Shown one piece after another: positions 25,137 to 34,962 of a stretch of 64,000 nucleotides of DNA; the first letter of the stretch is position 1, and the number at the start of each line of letters is the position of its first letter. A program made the position numbers and the translations under genes. The stretch is from Clostridium tunisiense TJ (lineage in GTDB: Bacteria > Bacillota > Clostridia > Clostridiales > Clostridiaceae), in the NCBI RefSeq assembly GCF_000300195.1, contig NZ_AMQH01000013.1:1-64000 (forward strand), written 5' to 3'. The notes under the pieces are model-generated. The model did no database searches. It was not told where the DNA came from and worked only from the letters and a program-made list of their open reading frames with translations.

Positions 25137-27492
25137 CTTTAAACTCATCAACGGCAGCTTCAAGTTCCTTGACATTACTTATTGTTGTGTAAGGAAACCA
25201 TTCTTCTGGTATTATTTTCTTGTATAACTCACTTGTATATCTGTCATCTAAAAGAAAAATAATCCCCTTATCTTCTTCCGTTCGAATAACTCTTCCTGCT
25301 CCTTGAATAACTTTATTTATTCCTGGAAAAGTATATGCATAATGAAATCCTAGGTTATTATATTTATTAAAATATTTTTGAATTAACTCCCTTTCAAAAC
25401 AAACTTGTGGCAACCCAACACCTACTATTATTGTCCCTATTAGAGATTCCCCTACTAAATCAATACCCTCAGAAAAGATGCCTCCTAAGACACAAAATCC
25501 AATTACATTTTTACATGACCCATAAAATTTACTTAAGAATTCTTCCCTATCCTCTTCAGACATATTTATATTTTGTATTATAATATTATCTGAAGAATAT
25601 TTTTCAACAAATTTATTATAAACTTGCATCATATAGCTATAAGATGGAAAAAAAATCATATAGTTTCCTTTATATAGGTTTTTTAGATTATGAATATACG
25701 AAACAATATTTTCATAACTAAACTCTCTATAATTATACCTAGTGTTAATTTCATTTCCTATAATTATTTTTTTGTTCTTTTCTGGAAATGGGGATTTAAG
25801 TTTCAAGGAATAATCATCCTCTTCTCCTCCAAGAAGCTCTTTAAAATACTGTATGGGAGATAAGGTAGCTGAAAAGAAAATAGTTGCCTTACCTTTCTTC
25901 AAAGTATTTTTTATCATATCCCTTGGATTTAAACAAAACAGCTTTAATTTAATATTCTGCCCTTCTCTCTCTACATAACTCACGTAATCTTCACAGTAAT
26001 ATTCACTAATCCTCATAAAAGCTAAAAAATTAAAATATAAATCTAAAAGTTCTTCATGAAATTCTTTTTCTTCATTTTTAGCTAAGTAGTTATCACACGC
26101 CTCTAAAAAGTCCTTTGCAATCTTAAATAAATCCTTAGGGGCTTCTTCTAAAATGCCATTAGACTTATTGTCACAATTACTTCGTAACTTAACCATATAG
26201 GTATTCAACTTATTCAATTGTTTATATATTTTTGGTTCACTATCTTTTAAATTTTTCTTTAAACTTAAAATAGGTTCTTTAGTAACCTCAGCAGAAAACA
26301 TTTCTCTAGCTCTGTCAACTAAATTATGAGCTTCATCTACTAAAAATATAAAATCCTCATTAGATTCTATAAAAAATCTCTTTAAACTTACCCTAGGGTC
26401 AAACACATAATTATAATCACATATAATCAAATCACTCCATAGGGTTAAATCTAGAGAAAATTCAAATGGACAAACACTATACTTTTTACTATACTCTTCA
26501 ATTACTTCTCTTGAGTAGCTATCCTCATTTTCCAAAGCACAAAAAAGCGCTTCATTAACTCTATCAAAATGACCTCTTGCATACTCACAATACTCAGGAT
26601 TACATTCGCAATTCTCCTTGAAGCATATTTTTTCCTTGGCAGTAATAGTTGTAGATTTTACCTTCAATCCATTGTTTCTTAATAGTTTTAATGATTGTTC
26701 TGCAACAGTTCTTGTAATTGTCTTAGCAGTTAAATAAAAAATACGATGACCATATCCTTCCCCTAATGCTTTTATGCTTGGAAAGCAGGTGGACATTGTT
26801 TTTCCAATTCCAGTAGGAGCTTGAGCATAGAGTTTTTTCCCCTCTTTTATTGTCCTATACACATTTATAGCTAAATCCCTTTGCCCATTCCTATAGTTTT
26901 TAAAAGGAAACTCAAGTTTCTTTATTGATTCATTTCTTATTTCTAGCCAAGTTGAGGTATAATTAGCCCAATGTATATATTTCTCCATTATATGGTGAAA
27001 AAATCTTTCTAATTCTTCCATATTGTACTCTTCGATAAAACTCTTAACCTCGTAACTTTCTACATTGCAATACATTAACTCTATAGATATAGACTCTAAG
27101 CCTTGCTGACTTGCATATATAAATCCATAACATTTAGCCTGAGCCCAATGAAGAAAGTTATAATCTGACTGTAGAGAAATTAAATCCTTTTGTGTGCTTT
27201 TAATTTCAATAATAGTAACCTTATTTTCTTGAATTAAAATGCCATCTGCTCTTCCCTCTAATAGAAAGTTTAAATCTTTGTAGTTAAAGCTATGCTTAAG
27301 TGATAGCTCTGTATGAAACTCAGTATTTTCGCTTTCCTTATACTGGTTTTTAAGGGATTTTTGTAGCATTTGGTGGATTTTAGTGCCTTCTTGTGCTCTC
27401 GAAATGCTATTGAAACTACTATCAAGATCACCGCTTCTATAAATAAATTCTACTAAGTTTCTAACAGAAACCTTAATTATTTTATCATTCAT
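25120..27492 (-). CDS. XPD/DinG-type DNA helicase with N-terminal RecB-like nuclease domain
   Basis: A 790-residue protein. The first ~190 residues look like a PD-(D/E)xK nuclease of the RecB/Cas4 group (LLEGRADGILI then TIIEIKST, the D...E-x-K core). The helicase follows, with Walker A QAPTGIGKT at about residue 230, an iron-sulfur set of cysteines (CFKENCECNPEYC) at about 295-310 and the DEAH box FLVDEAHN near 380. The C-terminal motor half includes GAGRVIRTEEDKG. It probably unwinds and trims DNA in repair. Such fused Rad3-like helicases occur across Firmicutes. AGGTGAAAG precedes the ATG. Confidence 0.88.
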   Translation of the reverse strand: MNDKIIKVSVRNLVEFIYRSGDLDSSFNSISRAQEGTKIHQMLQKSLKNQYKESENTEFHTELSLKHSFNYKDLNFLLEGRADGILIQENKVTIIEIKSTQKDLISLQSDYNFLHWAQAKCYGFIYASQQGLESISIELMYCNVESYEVKSFIEEYNMEELERFFHHIMEKYIHWANYTSTWLEIRNESIKKLEFPFKNYRNGQRDLAINVYRTIKEGKKLYAQAPTGIGKTMSTCFPSIKALGEGYGHRIFYLTAKTITRTVAEQSLKLLRNNGLKVKSTTITAKEKICFKENCECNPEYCEYARGHFDRVNEALFCALENEDSYSREVIEEYSKKYSVCPFEFSLDLTLWSDLIICDYNYVFDPRVSLKRFFIESNEDFIFLVDEAHNLVDRAREMFSAEVTKEPILSLKKNLKDSEPKIYKQLNKLNTYMVKLRSNCDNKSNGILEEAPKDLFKIAKDFLEACDNYLAKNEEKEFHEELLDLYFNFLAFMRISEYYCEDYVSYVEREGQNIKLKLFCLNPRDMIKNTLKKGKATIFFSATLSPIQYFKELLGGEEDDYSLKLKSPFPEKNKKIIIGNEINTRYNYREFSYENIVSYIHNLKNLYKGNYMIFFPSYSYMMQVYNKFVEKYSSDNIIIQNINMSEEDREEFLSKFYGSCKNVIGFCVLGGIFSEGIDLVGESLIGTIIVGVGLPQVCFERELIQKYFNKYNNLGFHYAYTFPGINKVIQGAGRVIRTEEDKGIIFLLDDRYTSELYKKIIPEEWFPYTTISNVKELEAAVDEFKERSMD

Positions 27493-27537
27493 TATCTTTC
27501 ACCTAAAGTCATTTAAATTATATGATTATTATAATAT

Positions 27538-27566
27538 AAAAAGAAGGTAGATTCTATCCACCTTCA
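27538..27566 (-). terminator. Terminator of the ABC-F gene
   Basis: Stem GAAGGT..GA / TC..ACCTTC (27543-27551 / 27557-27565), followed on the minus strand by five T. Confidence 0.7.
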
Positions 27567-27575
27567 ATATTTAGC

Positions 27576-29495
27576 CTAGTTGTTATTTTTACCTTCCTGG
27601 ATTTGTTCATTGATTTCATTTAAATAAGTCCATCTATCCATTAGAAATTCTAACGCTTCTTTTAATTTACCTTCAGTAGCTAATAGTTCTTGAAGTAGCA
27701 TAAAATTACTTCCTGAGTTATTAACTTGTTGTTGTATCTCTTCTAATTGAAGTTCTTTTTCTTCAATTTTTTCATCAATTTCCTCAAATTCTTTTTGCTC
27801 TTTAAAAGTAAATTTAATAGGCTTATCAATCTTATTTTTTTCTATATTTTTATTTTTTTTCTCAACCGAAACTTTTTCAACCACAACTTCTTGTAGTACC
27901 TCTTGTTTATACTCCCTATAATCAGAGTAATTTCCCACAAGTTGAAGAATTTCACTATTCCCTTCAAAGCTAAACACTTTATTTATAACTCTATCTAAGA
28001 AATACCTATCATGAGACACTATAATTACTGCCCCATTAAAGTTATCAATATAATCCTCTAGTATAGTTAAGGTTTCAATATCAAGATCATTGGTTGGCTC
28101 ATCCAACAATAATACATTAGGAGCTTCCATCAATATTCTTAAAAGATATAATCTACGCTTTTCTCCACCAGATAATTTTGATATATAGCTAAACTGTATT
28201 GACCCTTCAAATAGAAATCTTTCTAACATTTGAGATGCAGTAATTTTGCTTCCATCTCCTGTTGTAATAAACTCAGCAACCTCTTTAATATATTCGATTA
28301 CCCTTAGATTAGGATTCATTTCACTATTTTCTTGTGTAAAATACCCTAGTTTGACAGTTTCTCCAAATACAACTTCCCCGCTACTAGGTTCTATTCTCCC
28401 TCCAAGAATGTTTAATAGTGTAGTTTTACCAATGCCATTGCTCCCAATAATACCTATCCTATCCTCTTTGGTTAATATATAATTAAAGTCGTTTATTAAT
28501 ACTCTATCATTGTAGCTTTTACATATCTTATGAGCTTCTATAATCTTTTTGCCAAGTCTCGAAGAACCTGTATTAATTTCCACAGAAGTATCTTTAAGCT
28601 CTATTTTACTATCTCGAATTTCCTCAAATCTTTGGATTCTAGCCTTCTGCTTTGTACTTCTAGCCTGAGCGCCGCGTTTAATCCAAGCAAGCTCTTTCCT
28701 ATATAAGTTTTGTCTCTTTTTCTCAAAAGATTCTTGCATAGCTATTCTTTCCATCTTCTTCTCCAAAAAAGTAGAATAATTTCCAGTGTAGCTATATAGG
28801 TTACCATTATCTACTTCAAGGATTTTGTTTGTTATCCTATCTAAAAAGTATCTATCGTGAGTTATCATAATTACAGCGCTTTTTCTTGCCTTTAACAATT
28901 CTTCTAAATAATCTATTAATTCATTATCCATGTGGTTAGTTGGCTCATCTAGTATAAGTAGGTCACATGGACTGATAAGAACATTACATAGAGCAACTCT
29001 TTTCCTTTGACCTCCTGATAATTGTCCCATAGTCATAGAGAAGTCAGTTATATTTAACTTTGTTAAAATTGCTTTGGCTTCACTTTCAATTTGCCATCCG
29101 TTAAGTGCATCAAGTTTACTATTTAGCTTAAAAAGTTCATCTTGTAGTCTTTTATCTTCTGAGTTTTTTTGAAGAAGAGTAAGGACTTTTTCGTATTGAA
29201 TGAGAGTAATCATCACCTCTAAATCACCCTTAAATACAGCTTCCATGATTGTATCATCAGGATTAAATGATAACTCCTGTGGAAGATAATTAATCCGTAA
29301 TCCATTCATTTTTACTATATTTCCGTTATCATAGTTTTCCACACCAGCAATTATCTTTAATAAAGTTGATTTACCAGTACCATTAACTCCTATTATTCCA
29401 ATCTTATCTTCATCAGTAATATTAAGCTTTATATTGTTAAGCAAAGTTTTCTCGCTATAACTTTTGCTTATATTTTCCAGTGTAATTAAATTCAT
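27576..29495 (-). CDS. ABC-F family ATPase (Uup/EttA-like)
   Basis: A 639-residue cytoplasmic protein with two ABC domains and no membrane helices. It has Walker A GVNGTGKST (about 37) and GSNGIGKTT (about 348), signatures LSGGQRKRVAL and LSGGEKRRLYL, and Walker B LLILDEPTNH / VLLLDEPTND. The linker between domains carries a basic helix. The C-terminus (about 555-630) is a Glu/Lys coiled coil as in Uup. ABC-F proteins act on ribosomes, as translation factors or for antibiotic protection. Here nothing points to a drug. Confidence 0.92.
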   Translation of the reverse strand: MNLITLENISKSYSEKTLLNNIKLNITDEDKIGIIGVNGTGKSTLLKIIAGVENYDNGNIVKMNGLRINYLPQELSFNPDDTIMEAVFKGDLEVMITLIQYEKVLTLLQKNSEDKRLQDELFKLNSKLDALNGWQIESEAKAILTKLNITDFSMTMGQLSGGQRKRVALCNVLISPCDLLILDEPTNHMDNELIDYLEELLKARKSAVIMITHDRYFLDRITNKILEVDNGNLYSYTGNYSTFLEKKMERIAMQESFEKKRQNLYRKELAWIKRGAQARSTKQKARIQRFEEIRDSKIELKDTSVEINTGSSRLGKKIIEAHKICKSYNDRVLINDFNYILTKEDRIGIIGSNGIGKTTLLNILGGRIEPSSGEVVFGETVKLGYFTQENSEMNPNLRVIEYIKEVAEFITTGDGSKITASQMLERFLFEGSIQFSYISKLSGGEKRRLYLLRILMEAPNVLLLDEPTNDLDIETLTILEDYIDNFNGAVIIVSHDRYFLDRVINKVFSFEGNSEILQLVGNYSDYREYKQEVLQEVVVEKVSVEKKNKNIEKNKIDKPIKFTFKEQKEFEEIDEKIEEKELQLEEIQQQVNNSGSNFMLLQELLATEGKLKEALEFLMDRWTYLNEINEQIQEGKNNN

Positions 29496-29782
29496 AAAAT
29501 CATTCCTTCAGTTTATTATTTTAGCATAGACTAATAATTAGTTAATTACTAACTTTTGTTTACTTATATGGGGTTAATTTAGCAATATAACCTAGATGTT
29601 TTCATAAAGTAATCAGAAAATAAATTATATCCATATTTTATTATTCTAACTTTATCTCTTCCTTTAACATTATAACTAATTTCTTCTTAATTTTCATTAT
29701 TTATTTAAATCCATAGGATTTATTCTAAATTAATACTCCTCTCAATATAATATTAGTAGATTATGTTAAGGGGGAGACTTCT

Positions 29783-29872
29783 ATGGCTAAAAACAATAAC
29801 AACAAAAAACAGACTGACAAGAAAAAAACTGACAGCAAAAGTAATAAAAATAATAAAGGTAAGAAAAAATAA
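29783..29872 (+). CDS. 29-residue Lys/Asn-rich basic peptide
   Basis: A short ORF with an excellent binding site (AAGGGGGAG, 8-9 bases before ATG 29783), ending TAA at 29870-29872 and followed at once by a perfect terminator. The peptide is almost only Lys, Asn, Asp, Ser, Thr and Gln (begins MAKNNNNKKQTD, ends NKGKKK), highly basic and disordered. It may be a nucleic-acid-binding or spore-associated small protein. No family is assigned. Confidence 0.65.
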   Translation: MAKNNNNKKQTDKKKTDSKSNKNNKGKKK

Positions 29873-29900
29873 TAAAAAGCAGGATTTCCTGCTTTTTATT
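29871..29900. terminator. Terminator after the 29-residue gene
   Basis: Perfect 13-bp stem AATAAAAAGCAGG (29871-29883) / CCTGCTTTTTATT (29888-29900) with a 4-nt loop. The right arm supplies the T-tract. Confidence 0.9.
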
Positions 29901-30026
29901 ATTTAAAAGAATATTTTTTCTATGTTAATGTAATGGAAATAATCATTGAAAAATAGTAAGGAACTATTTATAACATTCATTGCCTACAGTGTGAATATAA
30001 ATCTTAATCTCCAATGTGTATGGATT

Positions 30027-30557
30027 CTATGCAACTAATTTCTTTTGCTTTTCTCCAATACTTCTAAGATTTATTTTCAAAACTTTACTTAAGGTTGCAA
30101 GAAGTGGTGCTGTTATTAAACTGTCTATAATATGATGAAGAACTGTTCCCACTCCAACAGCTATAAAAGCTACTGCAAAATTTTTAGTTATCATGTAAAC
30201 TACAATTCCTTCTAAAATACCATGAATTGGTGCTGTTATGGCCATTACTGTGATGTAGCTTAGATTTCTTAAGACTAATCTAGCACCTACAAAACCTACT
30301 GCAATATGAGTAGCTGCTCTAGCTGCAATTATAGGGTCTGGAAATGCAAATAAAAACCCAATTGCTGATCCTAACCCAACTACTGCTGCTTCAAAAGGTC
30401 CAAGAAACATTGCAATGAATAATGGAACATGAGAAGCTAGTGTTGCTGAAAATGGTGGGAAATATACCCTTAAAAATGGTCCAAAAACTACTGGAATTAC
30501 TATTGAAAATGCTATTAATAATGCTGTTATAATCATTTTTTTTACATTTGTCTTCAT
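30027..30557 (-). CDS. ECF transporter S component-like membrane protein
   Basis: A 176-residue protein with about six membrane helices. The N-terminal helix KKMIITALLIAFSIVIPVVF and the following PPFSATLASHVPLFIAMFLGP, with small residues and a later AAVVGLGSAIGFLFAF, look like an ECF S component. The substrate is unknown. It lies downstream of the molybdenum hydroxylase operon but is separated from it by a terminator, so a purine-related substrate is only a guess. The start is ATG 30557, after GGGGGAATAAAA. The longer frame to 30623 has no binding site. Confidence 0.7.
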   Translation of the reverse strand: MKTNVKKMIITALLIAFSIVIPVVFGPFLRVYFPPFSATLASHVPLFIAMFLGPFEAAVVGLGSAIGFLFAFPDPIIAARAATHIAVGFVGARLVLRNLSYITVMAITAPIHGILEGIVVYMITKNFAVAFIAVGVGTVLHHIIDSLITAPLLATLSKVLKINLRSIGEKQKKLVA

Positions 30558-30571
30558 TTTTATTCCCCCTG

Positions 30572-30606
30572 TACTAGTGTATATACAATAGTATACTATA
30601 CTAGTA
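30572..30606 (-). promoter_or_regulatory. Inverted repeat in the ECF S gene promoter
   Basis: TACTAGT (30572-30578) and ACTAGTA (30600-30606) flank an AT-rich stretch rich in TATAC/GTATA. It lies 15-50 bases upstream of the start and could be an operator overlapping the promoter. Confidence 0.4.
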
Positions 30607-30729
30607 GGGAATTGTAAATACACTTGATAAATCTTAACTCCTAATTAAACTTTCCTATTAGTTTAATTAAAGTAGAATAATTGCATATTAAAACTAAAAC
30701 CAACAATGTTTTTCAATAAAATTCCACAA

Positions 30730-30756
30730 TAAAAAAATAGCATATTTCTATGCTAT
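30730..30756 (-). terminator. Terminator of the molybdenum hydroxylase operon
   Basis: 8-bp stem ATAGCATA (30737-30744) / TATGCTAT (30749-30756), followed on the minus strand by seven T. It separates the hydroxylase operon from the ECF gene. Confidence 0.85.
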
Positions 30757-30816
30757 AAGACTTTCATCCATATTGAACTATTACAAATAGTAACTACTTT
30801 ATAAACCTAGAAATTC

Positions 30817-31665
30817 TTACTTTGATAATTCATTTAACAAAAAATTTCTTAATAAGTTTAAACAAACAGCTTTCCTATATTTTGCAGTAGACCTTGCATC
30901 ATTAATTGGTCTAATTAGTTCAGAATATCTTTCAACTATTTCACAAATTTTATACCTTGTATCTTTAATAGATCCCCCTACTAAGGTCAATTCCAAATCT
31001 CTATCCTTTATAACTACTGGACCTACAGACCCAAAAGCAATCCTTAAATCTCTTATTATATTATTCTCCACTTCATAAAACCCTATAAATGATGCCTTTG
31101 CCAATGCTGTAGCTTTCCGGGTACCTAACTTATGATAATAAAACTTTTTATTGTTATAGTTTTCTATTATTATTTCTGTTAGTAACTCATTAGCATTTAG
31201 TAAGGTTTTTCCTGGTCCAATAATAAATTCTTTTATTGGTATTATTCTCTCTTTATTTCTAGATACAAGTCTTAATTTTGCATCTAAAGCATATAGTGGT
31301 GTTAAAATATCCCCCGCTGGAGACGCATTACAGATATTCCCTCCAATTGTAGCAAGATTTCTTATAGCTGGAGACGCAATTTCTCTTATTACTACTTTTA
31401 AATAGATAGGTACAAGAGGACTCCTTTCTAACTGAGAAAAGGTGCACCCACTTCCAATTATTAAATTATTCTTTTCAGTGGAAACCTGTTTTAACTCTTT
31501 TAGTGAATTAATAAATAAAATAGACTTATCAAATGAGGGTATTGTCCCTGACCAACTTTTTTTCTTAACCATTAGATCCGTTCCACCGTTCATTATAATA
31601 GCATCTTTTTCACTGAGAAATTCTAAAGCTTCAGTAATATTTGTAGGTGTAGTTGCAATCACCAT
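30817..31665 (-). CDS. Molybdenum hydroxylase FAD-binding subunit (set 2)
   Basis: A 282-residue FAD subunit of the xanthine dehydrogenase family. The FAD loops are seen as IMNGGTDLMVKK (about 25-36) and IRNLATIGGNICNASPAGD (about 95-113), with a CO-dehydrogenase flavoprotein C-terminal domain after ~175. It passes electrons from the Fe-S subunit to NAD or another acceptor. It overlaps the Fe-S gene by 7 bases, so translation is coupled. Last gene of the long operon. Confidence 0.93.
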   Translation of the reverse strand: MVIATTPTNITEALEFLSEKDAIIMNGGTDLMVKKKSWSGTIPSFDKSILFINSLKELKQVSTEKNNLIIGSGCTFSQLERSPLVPIYLKVVIREIASPAIRNLATIGGNICNASPAGDILTPLYALDAKLRLVSRNKERIIPIKEFIIGPGKTLLNANELLTEIIIENYNNKKFYYHKLGTRKATALAKASFIGFYEVENNIIRDLRIAFGSVGPVVIKDRDLELTLVGGSIKDTRYKICEIVERYSELIRPINDARSTAKYRKAVCLNLLRNFLLNELSK

Positions 31666-32132
31666 AAACCTTCACCTCTCTCAGCTGCAAGTTTAATAGC
31701 TTCAACTATCATTGTGTATCCTGTGCATCTACAGAGATTACCAGAAATGCCTACCCTAATTTCTTCCTCAGTTGGTCGAGGTAGCTTTCTTAGTAACGCT
31801 TCTGAAGCCATAATCATTCCTGGAGTACAAAACCCACACTGTACTGAACCTGCATCTTCATAGGCTTGTTTAAGAATTTCAAATCTTTTAGATTCTTTAA
31901 AGCCATCTATAGTAATTATATTGGCATTATTCAATGACCCTACTGGAACTAAACAAGAATTAACTAGGTCACCATTAATAATTACTGAACAAGCGCCGCA
32001 CTCTCCCTGACCACAGCCTTCTTTAACACCAGTAATTGCTAAATCCTCTCGTAAAACATCAATAAGTCTTTTTAATGGATTGCACTCTAAGGTTACGATT
32101 CTTCCATCTACGTGAAAAGTTATATTATTCAT
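31659..32132 (-). CDS. Molybdenum hydroxylase 2Fe-2S subunit (set 2)
   Basis: A 157-residue iron-sulfur subunit with both clusters. The plant-ferredoxin-type cluster is CGQGECGACSVIINGDLVNSC (about 39-59). The helical-bundle cluster is CGFCTPGM (about 97) and CRCTGY (about 130). It carries electrons from the molybdenum site to FAD. It overlaps the large subunit by 8 bases and the FAD subunit by 7. Confidence 0.95.
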   Translation of the reverse strand: MNNITFHVDGRIVTLECNPLKRLIDVLREDLAITGVKEGCGQGECGACSVIINGDLVNSCLVPVGSLNNANIITIDGFKESKRFEILKQAYEDAGSVQCGFCTPGMIMASEALLRKLPRPTEEEIRVGISGNLCRCTGYTMIVEAIKLAAERGEGLW

Positions 32133-34308
32133 TATTCATTACCTCCATAAGATATTCTGGAGTAACTGGAATTTTACAAATATCAATTCCTAAGGCATTT
32201 TCAATTGCGAGAGCGTATGCAACAGGAGCCCCTATAAAGGTTAACTCTCCAGCACTCTTAGCTCCAAAAGGACCATTTTCATATGGATTTCTTATAGTTG
32301 CACTTTCAATCTTTGGAAAATCTAATGCGGTTGGTATTACATAATCTGTATTAGTCCTTTGTATTAATCTACCATTGTTAATTTCTAATTTTTCTATGGA
32401 GCCATGTCCAAGTCCTTGAAGCATTCCCCCATCTATTTGACCACGGATAATTTTTTCATCAATAGGTACACCTATATCAAAAACTGCATAAACGCCTAAG
32501 ACTTTTACTTCAAATGTTAAAGGATTTACCAGAACTTCTACTACGTTTGCCCCCCAAGAGTATTCATTATAAGCATCACCTTCAAATTTAGAATCATCCC
32601 AATAAAATCCATCTGGAAATTTATAGTTTTCCGTAATCTGTTGCTCTTCGCCACTTATCCAGCACTCTTTTAATTTAATAGCTGCTTTTTGCAGAAGTTT
32701 TCCAACAATCATTATAGTTCTAGATGCTACTGTAGGACCTGAATTAGGAACTCTATCTGTATCTGGATTAACTAATATTATTTTGTTAATAGGAACTTTT
32801 AACTCCATTGCCACAATCTTTCTTAAAGTTGTTTGGGTACCTTGTCCCATTTCAACATTTGAAATTAATATTTCTACTGAGTCATCTTTATACTTTCTTA
32901 GTTTTACTACTGCCTTAATATGATCTCTTTCTCCACTACCAGTAAAACCTCCTCCGTGGAAAAACAAAGACATACCTATCCCCTTTAATGTATCACTACT
33001 TTTATATTCTTTATACTTTTTACTATATTGAGACATTTCCTCAATTCTATCAATTAATTCTTTTGTAGGAACGTAACCTCTATATACCCCACCAGTAGAA
33101 GTCAAATCTCCAGTTTTAGCCAAGTTTATTTTTTTAAATTCAAGTGATGTTAATCCTAACTCTTTTGCTATATATTCCATATGCATTTCTAAAGCAAAGA
33201 AACCTTGTGGTGCTCCAAACCCTCTAAACCCTCCTCCTGGAACTGTGTTTGTAGCAATAGCTCTACCTCTTACGCTCACATTGGGAATGTTATATACCCC
33301 TGTAGCTGTAAACATTGCACGCTGAAGGACTATATTTGTAAGACCGCAATAAGCACCACCATCTAATCTTATATCATTATCTATTCCAATAATTTTATTA
33401 TACTTATCAACCAACATGGTAACTTTTATTTTAGATGGATGTCTTTTAGTAGTGCATTCTATGTCTTCATCTCTATCAAAAATTAACACTACTGGCTTAT
33501 TGCACTTAATAGTAGCAAAAGCGACATGCCCGCCAGTTAACGAAGGATATTCTTCCTTTCCACCAAAAGCGCCTCCAGTTGTTGTTTGTATAATCTGAAC
33601 CCTATTTCCTTCAAATCCTAGGGCTTCTACCACAGCATCTTTAACATAATAGGGACATTGCATTGAACCATAAATGGTTACTTTTCCATCTTTATAACTA
33701 GCAGCTACTCCCTGTGGCTCTAGATATATGTGCTCTTGGTAACCTGTCTCATACTCTTTTGTAAAAACCTTATACGCCTCTTTATAAGCTTGTTGAATAT
33801 CTCCTTTTTTGTAGTGATAATCAGCATACAAATTATCTTTCCCGTAAATAGGTAGCTTGCAGCTTGCTTCTTCTATTGTATAAATAGGGTCTAGGATTTC
33901 ATAATTAACTTTAACCTTTGCTAATAATTCTTCTATTATATTCTTTTCCTTTCCAACAACTAAAGCTATTGGTTCGCCAATATAGTTAACAGTGTCTTCT
34001 GCAAAAAATGGCATATCATAAGTTACTATTTTCACCCTATTTTTATTCGGAATATCATTTTTATCAACTATATAATACCCCTCTGGAAGTTCAGGATATT
34101 CTATACTTAAAATTTTAGCTCTTGCCATAGTTGATCTAAGAGTTTTTGCATAGAAAAACTCTTCAAAAAACATATCCCCTATATATCTTGCCTCGCCTCT
34201 AATTTTATCAGCTGCATCAAATCTATTCATTGGAGTACTTATACAATTGCTAATTTTAAACACCCCCATACTCTTATTATTTTTCTCGTTGGTATCGCAT
34301 AATCTCAA
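32125..34308 (-). CDS. Molybdenum hydroxylase large (molybdopterin) subunit (set 2), xanthine dehydrogenase-like
   Basis: A 727-residue catalytic subunit. It opens with RFDAADKIRGEARYIGDM and carries the cofactor-contact motifs QTTTGGAFGGKEEY (about 245), PGGGFRGFGAPQGFFALE (about 355) and the catalytic Glu region GPFGAKSAGELTF near residue 690. It hydroxylates a purine or other N-heterocycle. The start is uncertain: TTG 34308 gives the longest form, while ATG 34269 would drop 13 poorly conserved residues. It is 13 bases after mocA. Confidence 0.92.
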   Translation of the reverse strand: MRLCDTNEKNNKSMGVFKISNCISTPMNRFDAADKIRGEARYIGDMFFEEFFYAKTLRSTMARAKILSIEYPELPEGYYIVDKNDIPNKNRVKIVTYDMPFFAEDTVNYIGEPIALVVGKEKNIIEELLAKVKVNYEILDPIYTIEEASCKLPIYGKDNLYADYHYKKGDIQQAYKEAYKVFTKEYETGYQEHIYLEPQGVAASYKDGKVTIYGSMQCPYYVKDAVVEALGFEGNRVQIIQTTTGGAFGGKEEYPSLTGGHVAFATIKCNKPVVLIFDRDEDIECTTKRHPSKIKVTMLVDKYNKIIGIDNDIRLDGGAYCGLTNIVLQRAMFTATGVYNIPNVSVRGRAIATNTVPGGGFRGFGAPQGFFALEMHMEYIAKELGLTSLEFKKINLAKTGDLTSTGGVYRGYVPTKELIDRIEEMSQYSKKYKEYKSSDTLKGIGMSLFFHGGGFTGSGERDHIKAVVKLRKYKDDSVEILISNVEMGQGTQTTLRKIVAMELKVPINKIILVNPDTDRVPNSGPTVASRTIMIVGKLLQKAAIKLKECWISGEEQQITENYKFPDGFYWDDSKFEGDAYNEYSWGANVVEVLVNPLTFEVKVLGVYAVFDIGVPIDEKIIRGQIDGGMLQGLGHGSIEKLEINNGRLIQRTNTDYVIPTALDFPKIESATIRNPYENGPFGAKSAGELTFIGAPVAYALAIENALGIDICKIPVTPEYLMEVMNNE

Positions 34309-34321
34309 AGTGTCAGCGGTC

Positions 34322-34921
34322 CTAATAACCTGCTTTTTTCATACCCTCTTTTATTAACTTTTTCTCCAATGCAATAATGTAATCCTCATAGGTATCAATA
34401 TCATATAAAATTCCGTCCCTATCTACTTCTAGTGTTTCAAACCCTATATAATTAATTACTTCTCTCAAATTATTAAAGTTATGATTAATTGCACTTTTTA
34501 TGCTACTGTCCTTAAAAAGTACAGGATGACCTTTCTTTCCTTTATAAGAAGGTATGATTATAGAAGCATCACTCTTATAATCTAGCATTTTTAAATACAC
34601 ATAATCATCAACCAAAGCATAATCCCCTGGAATAAGAAAAAAGTTGTCGCTAATAACGCTGTTTATCCCTAGTCTTACAGAGCTAAACATGCCACTTTCA
34701 TATTTATCATTATATATTAGTTTAACTTTTTTATATTTTGATACTATACTTTCAATTAAAGAAAAGTTATAACCACCAACTACAATGATTTTATCTACTA
34801 CATCATACATATTAACTATACAGTTTTCTATCACTGTGCTTCCATTAAAATCTAAGGCCATCTTATACTTGTGAGCTCTAGATGATAACCCTGCAGCTAA
34901 CACAATAGCTTCAGTTCCCAA
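34322..34921 (-). CDS. mocA: MocA-like nucleotidyltransferase (molybdenum cofactor cytidylyltransferase)
   Basis: A 199-residue NTP-transferase. The nucleotide loop is AIVLAAGLSSRAHKYKMAL at the N-terminus, then LIPGDYALVDDYVY (about 97-110) and PSYKGKKGHPVLF (about 128-140). MocA adds CMP to molybdopterin for XDH-family enzymes, and related YgfJ proteins occur in selenium-dependent hydroxylase clusters. It sits between two hydroxylase large-subunit genes, 13 and 41 bases away. Start TTG 34921, after GGGAGG. Confidence 0.85.
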   Translation of the reverse strand: MGTEAIVLAAGLSSRAHKYKMALDFNGSTVIENCIVNMYDVVDKIIVVGGYNFSLIESIVSKYKKVKLIYNDKYESGMFSSVRLGINSVISDNFFLIPGDYALVDDYVYLKMLDYKSDASIIIPSYKGKKGHPVLFKDSSIKSAINHNFNNLREVINYIGFETLEVDRDGILYDIDTYEDYIIALEKKLIKEGMKKAGY

Positions 34922-34962
34922 TAATCATACCTCCCTATAAAATACTTAATAAATTAATATTT

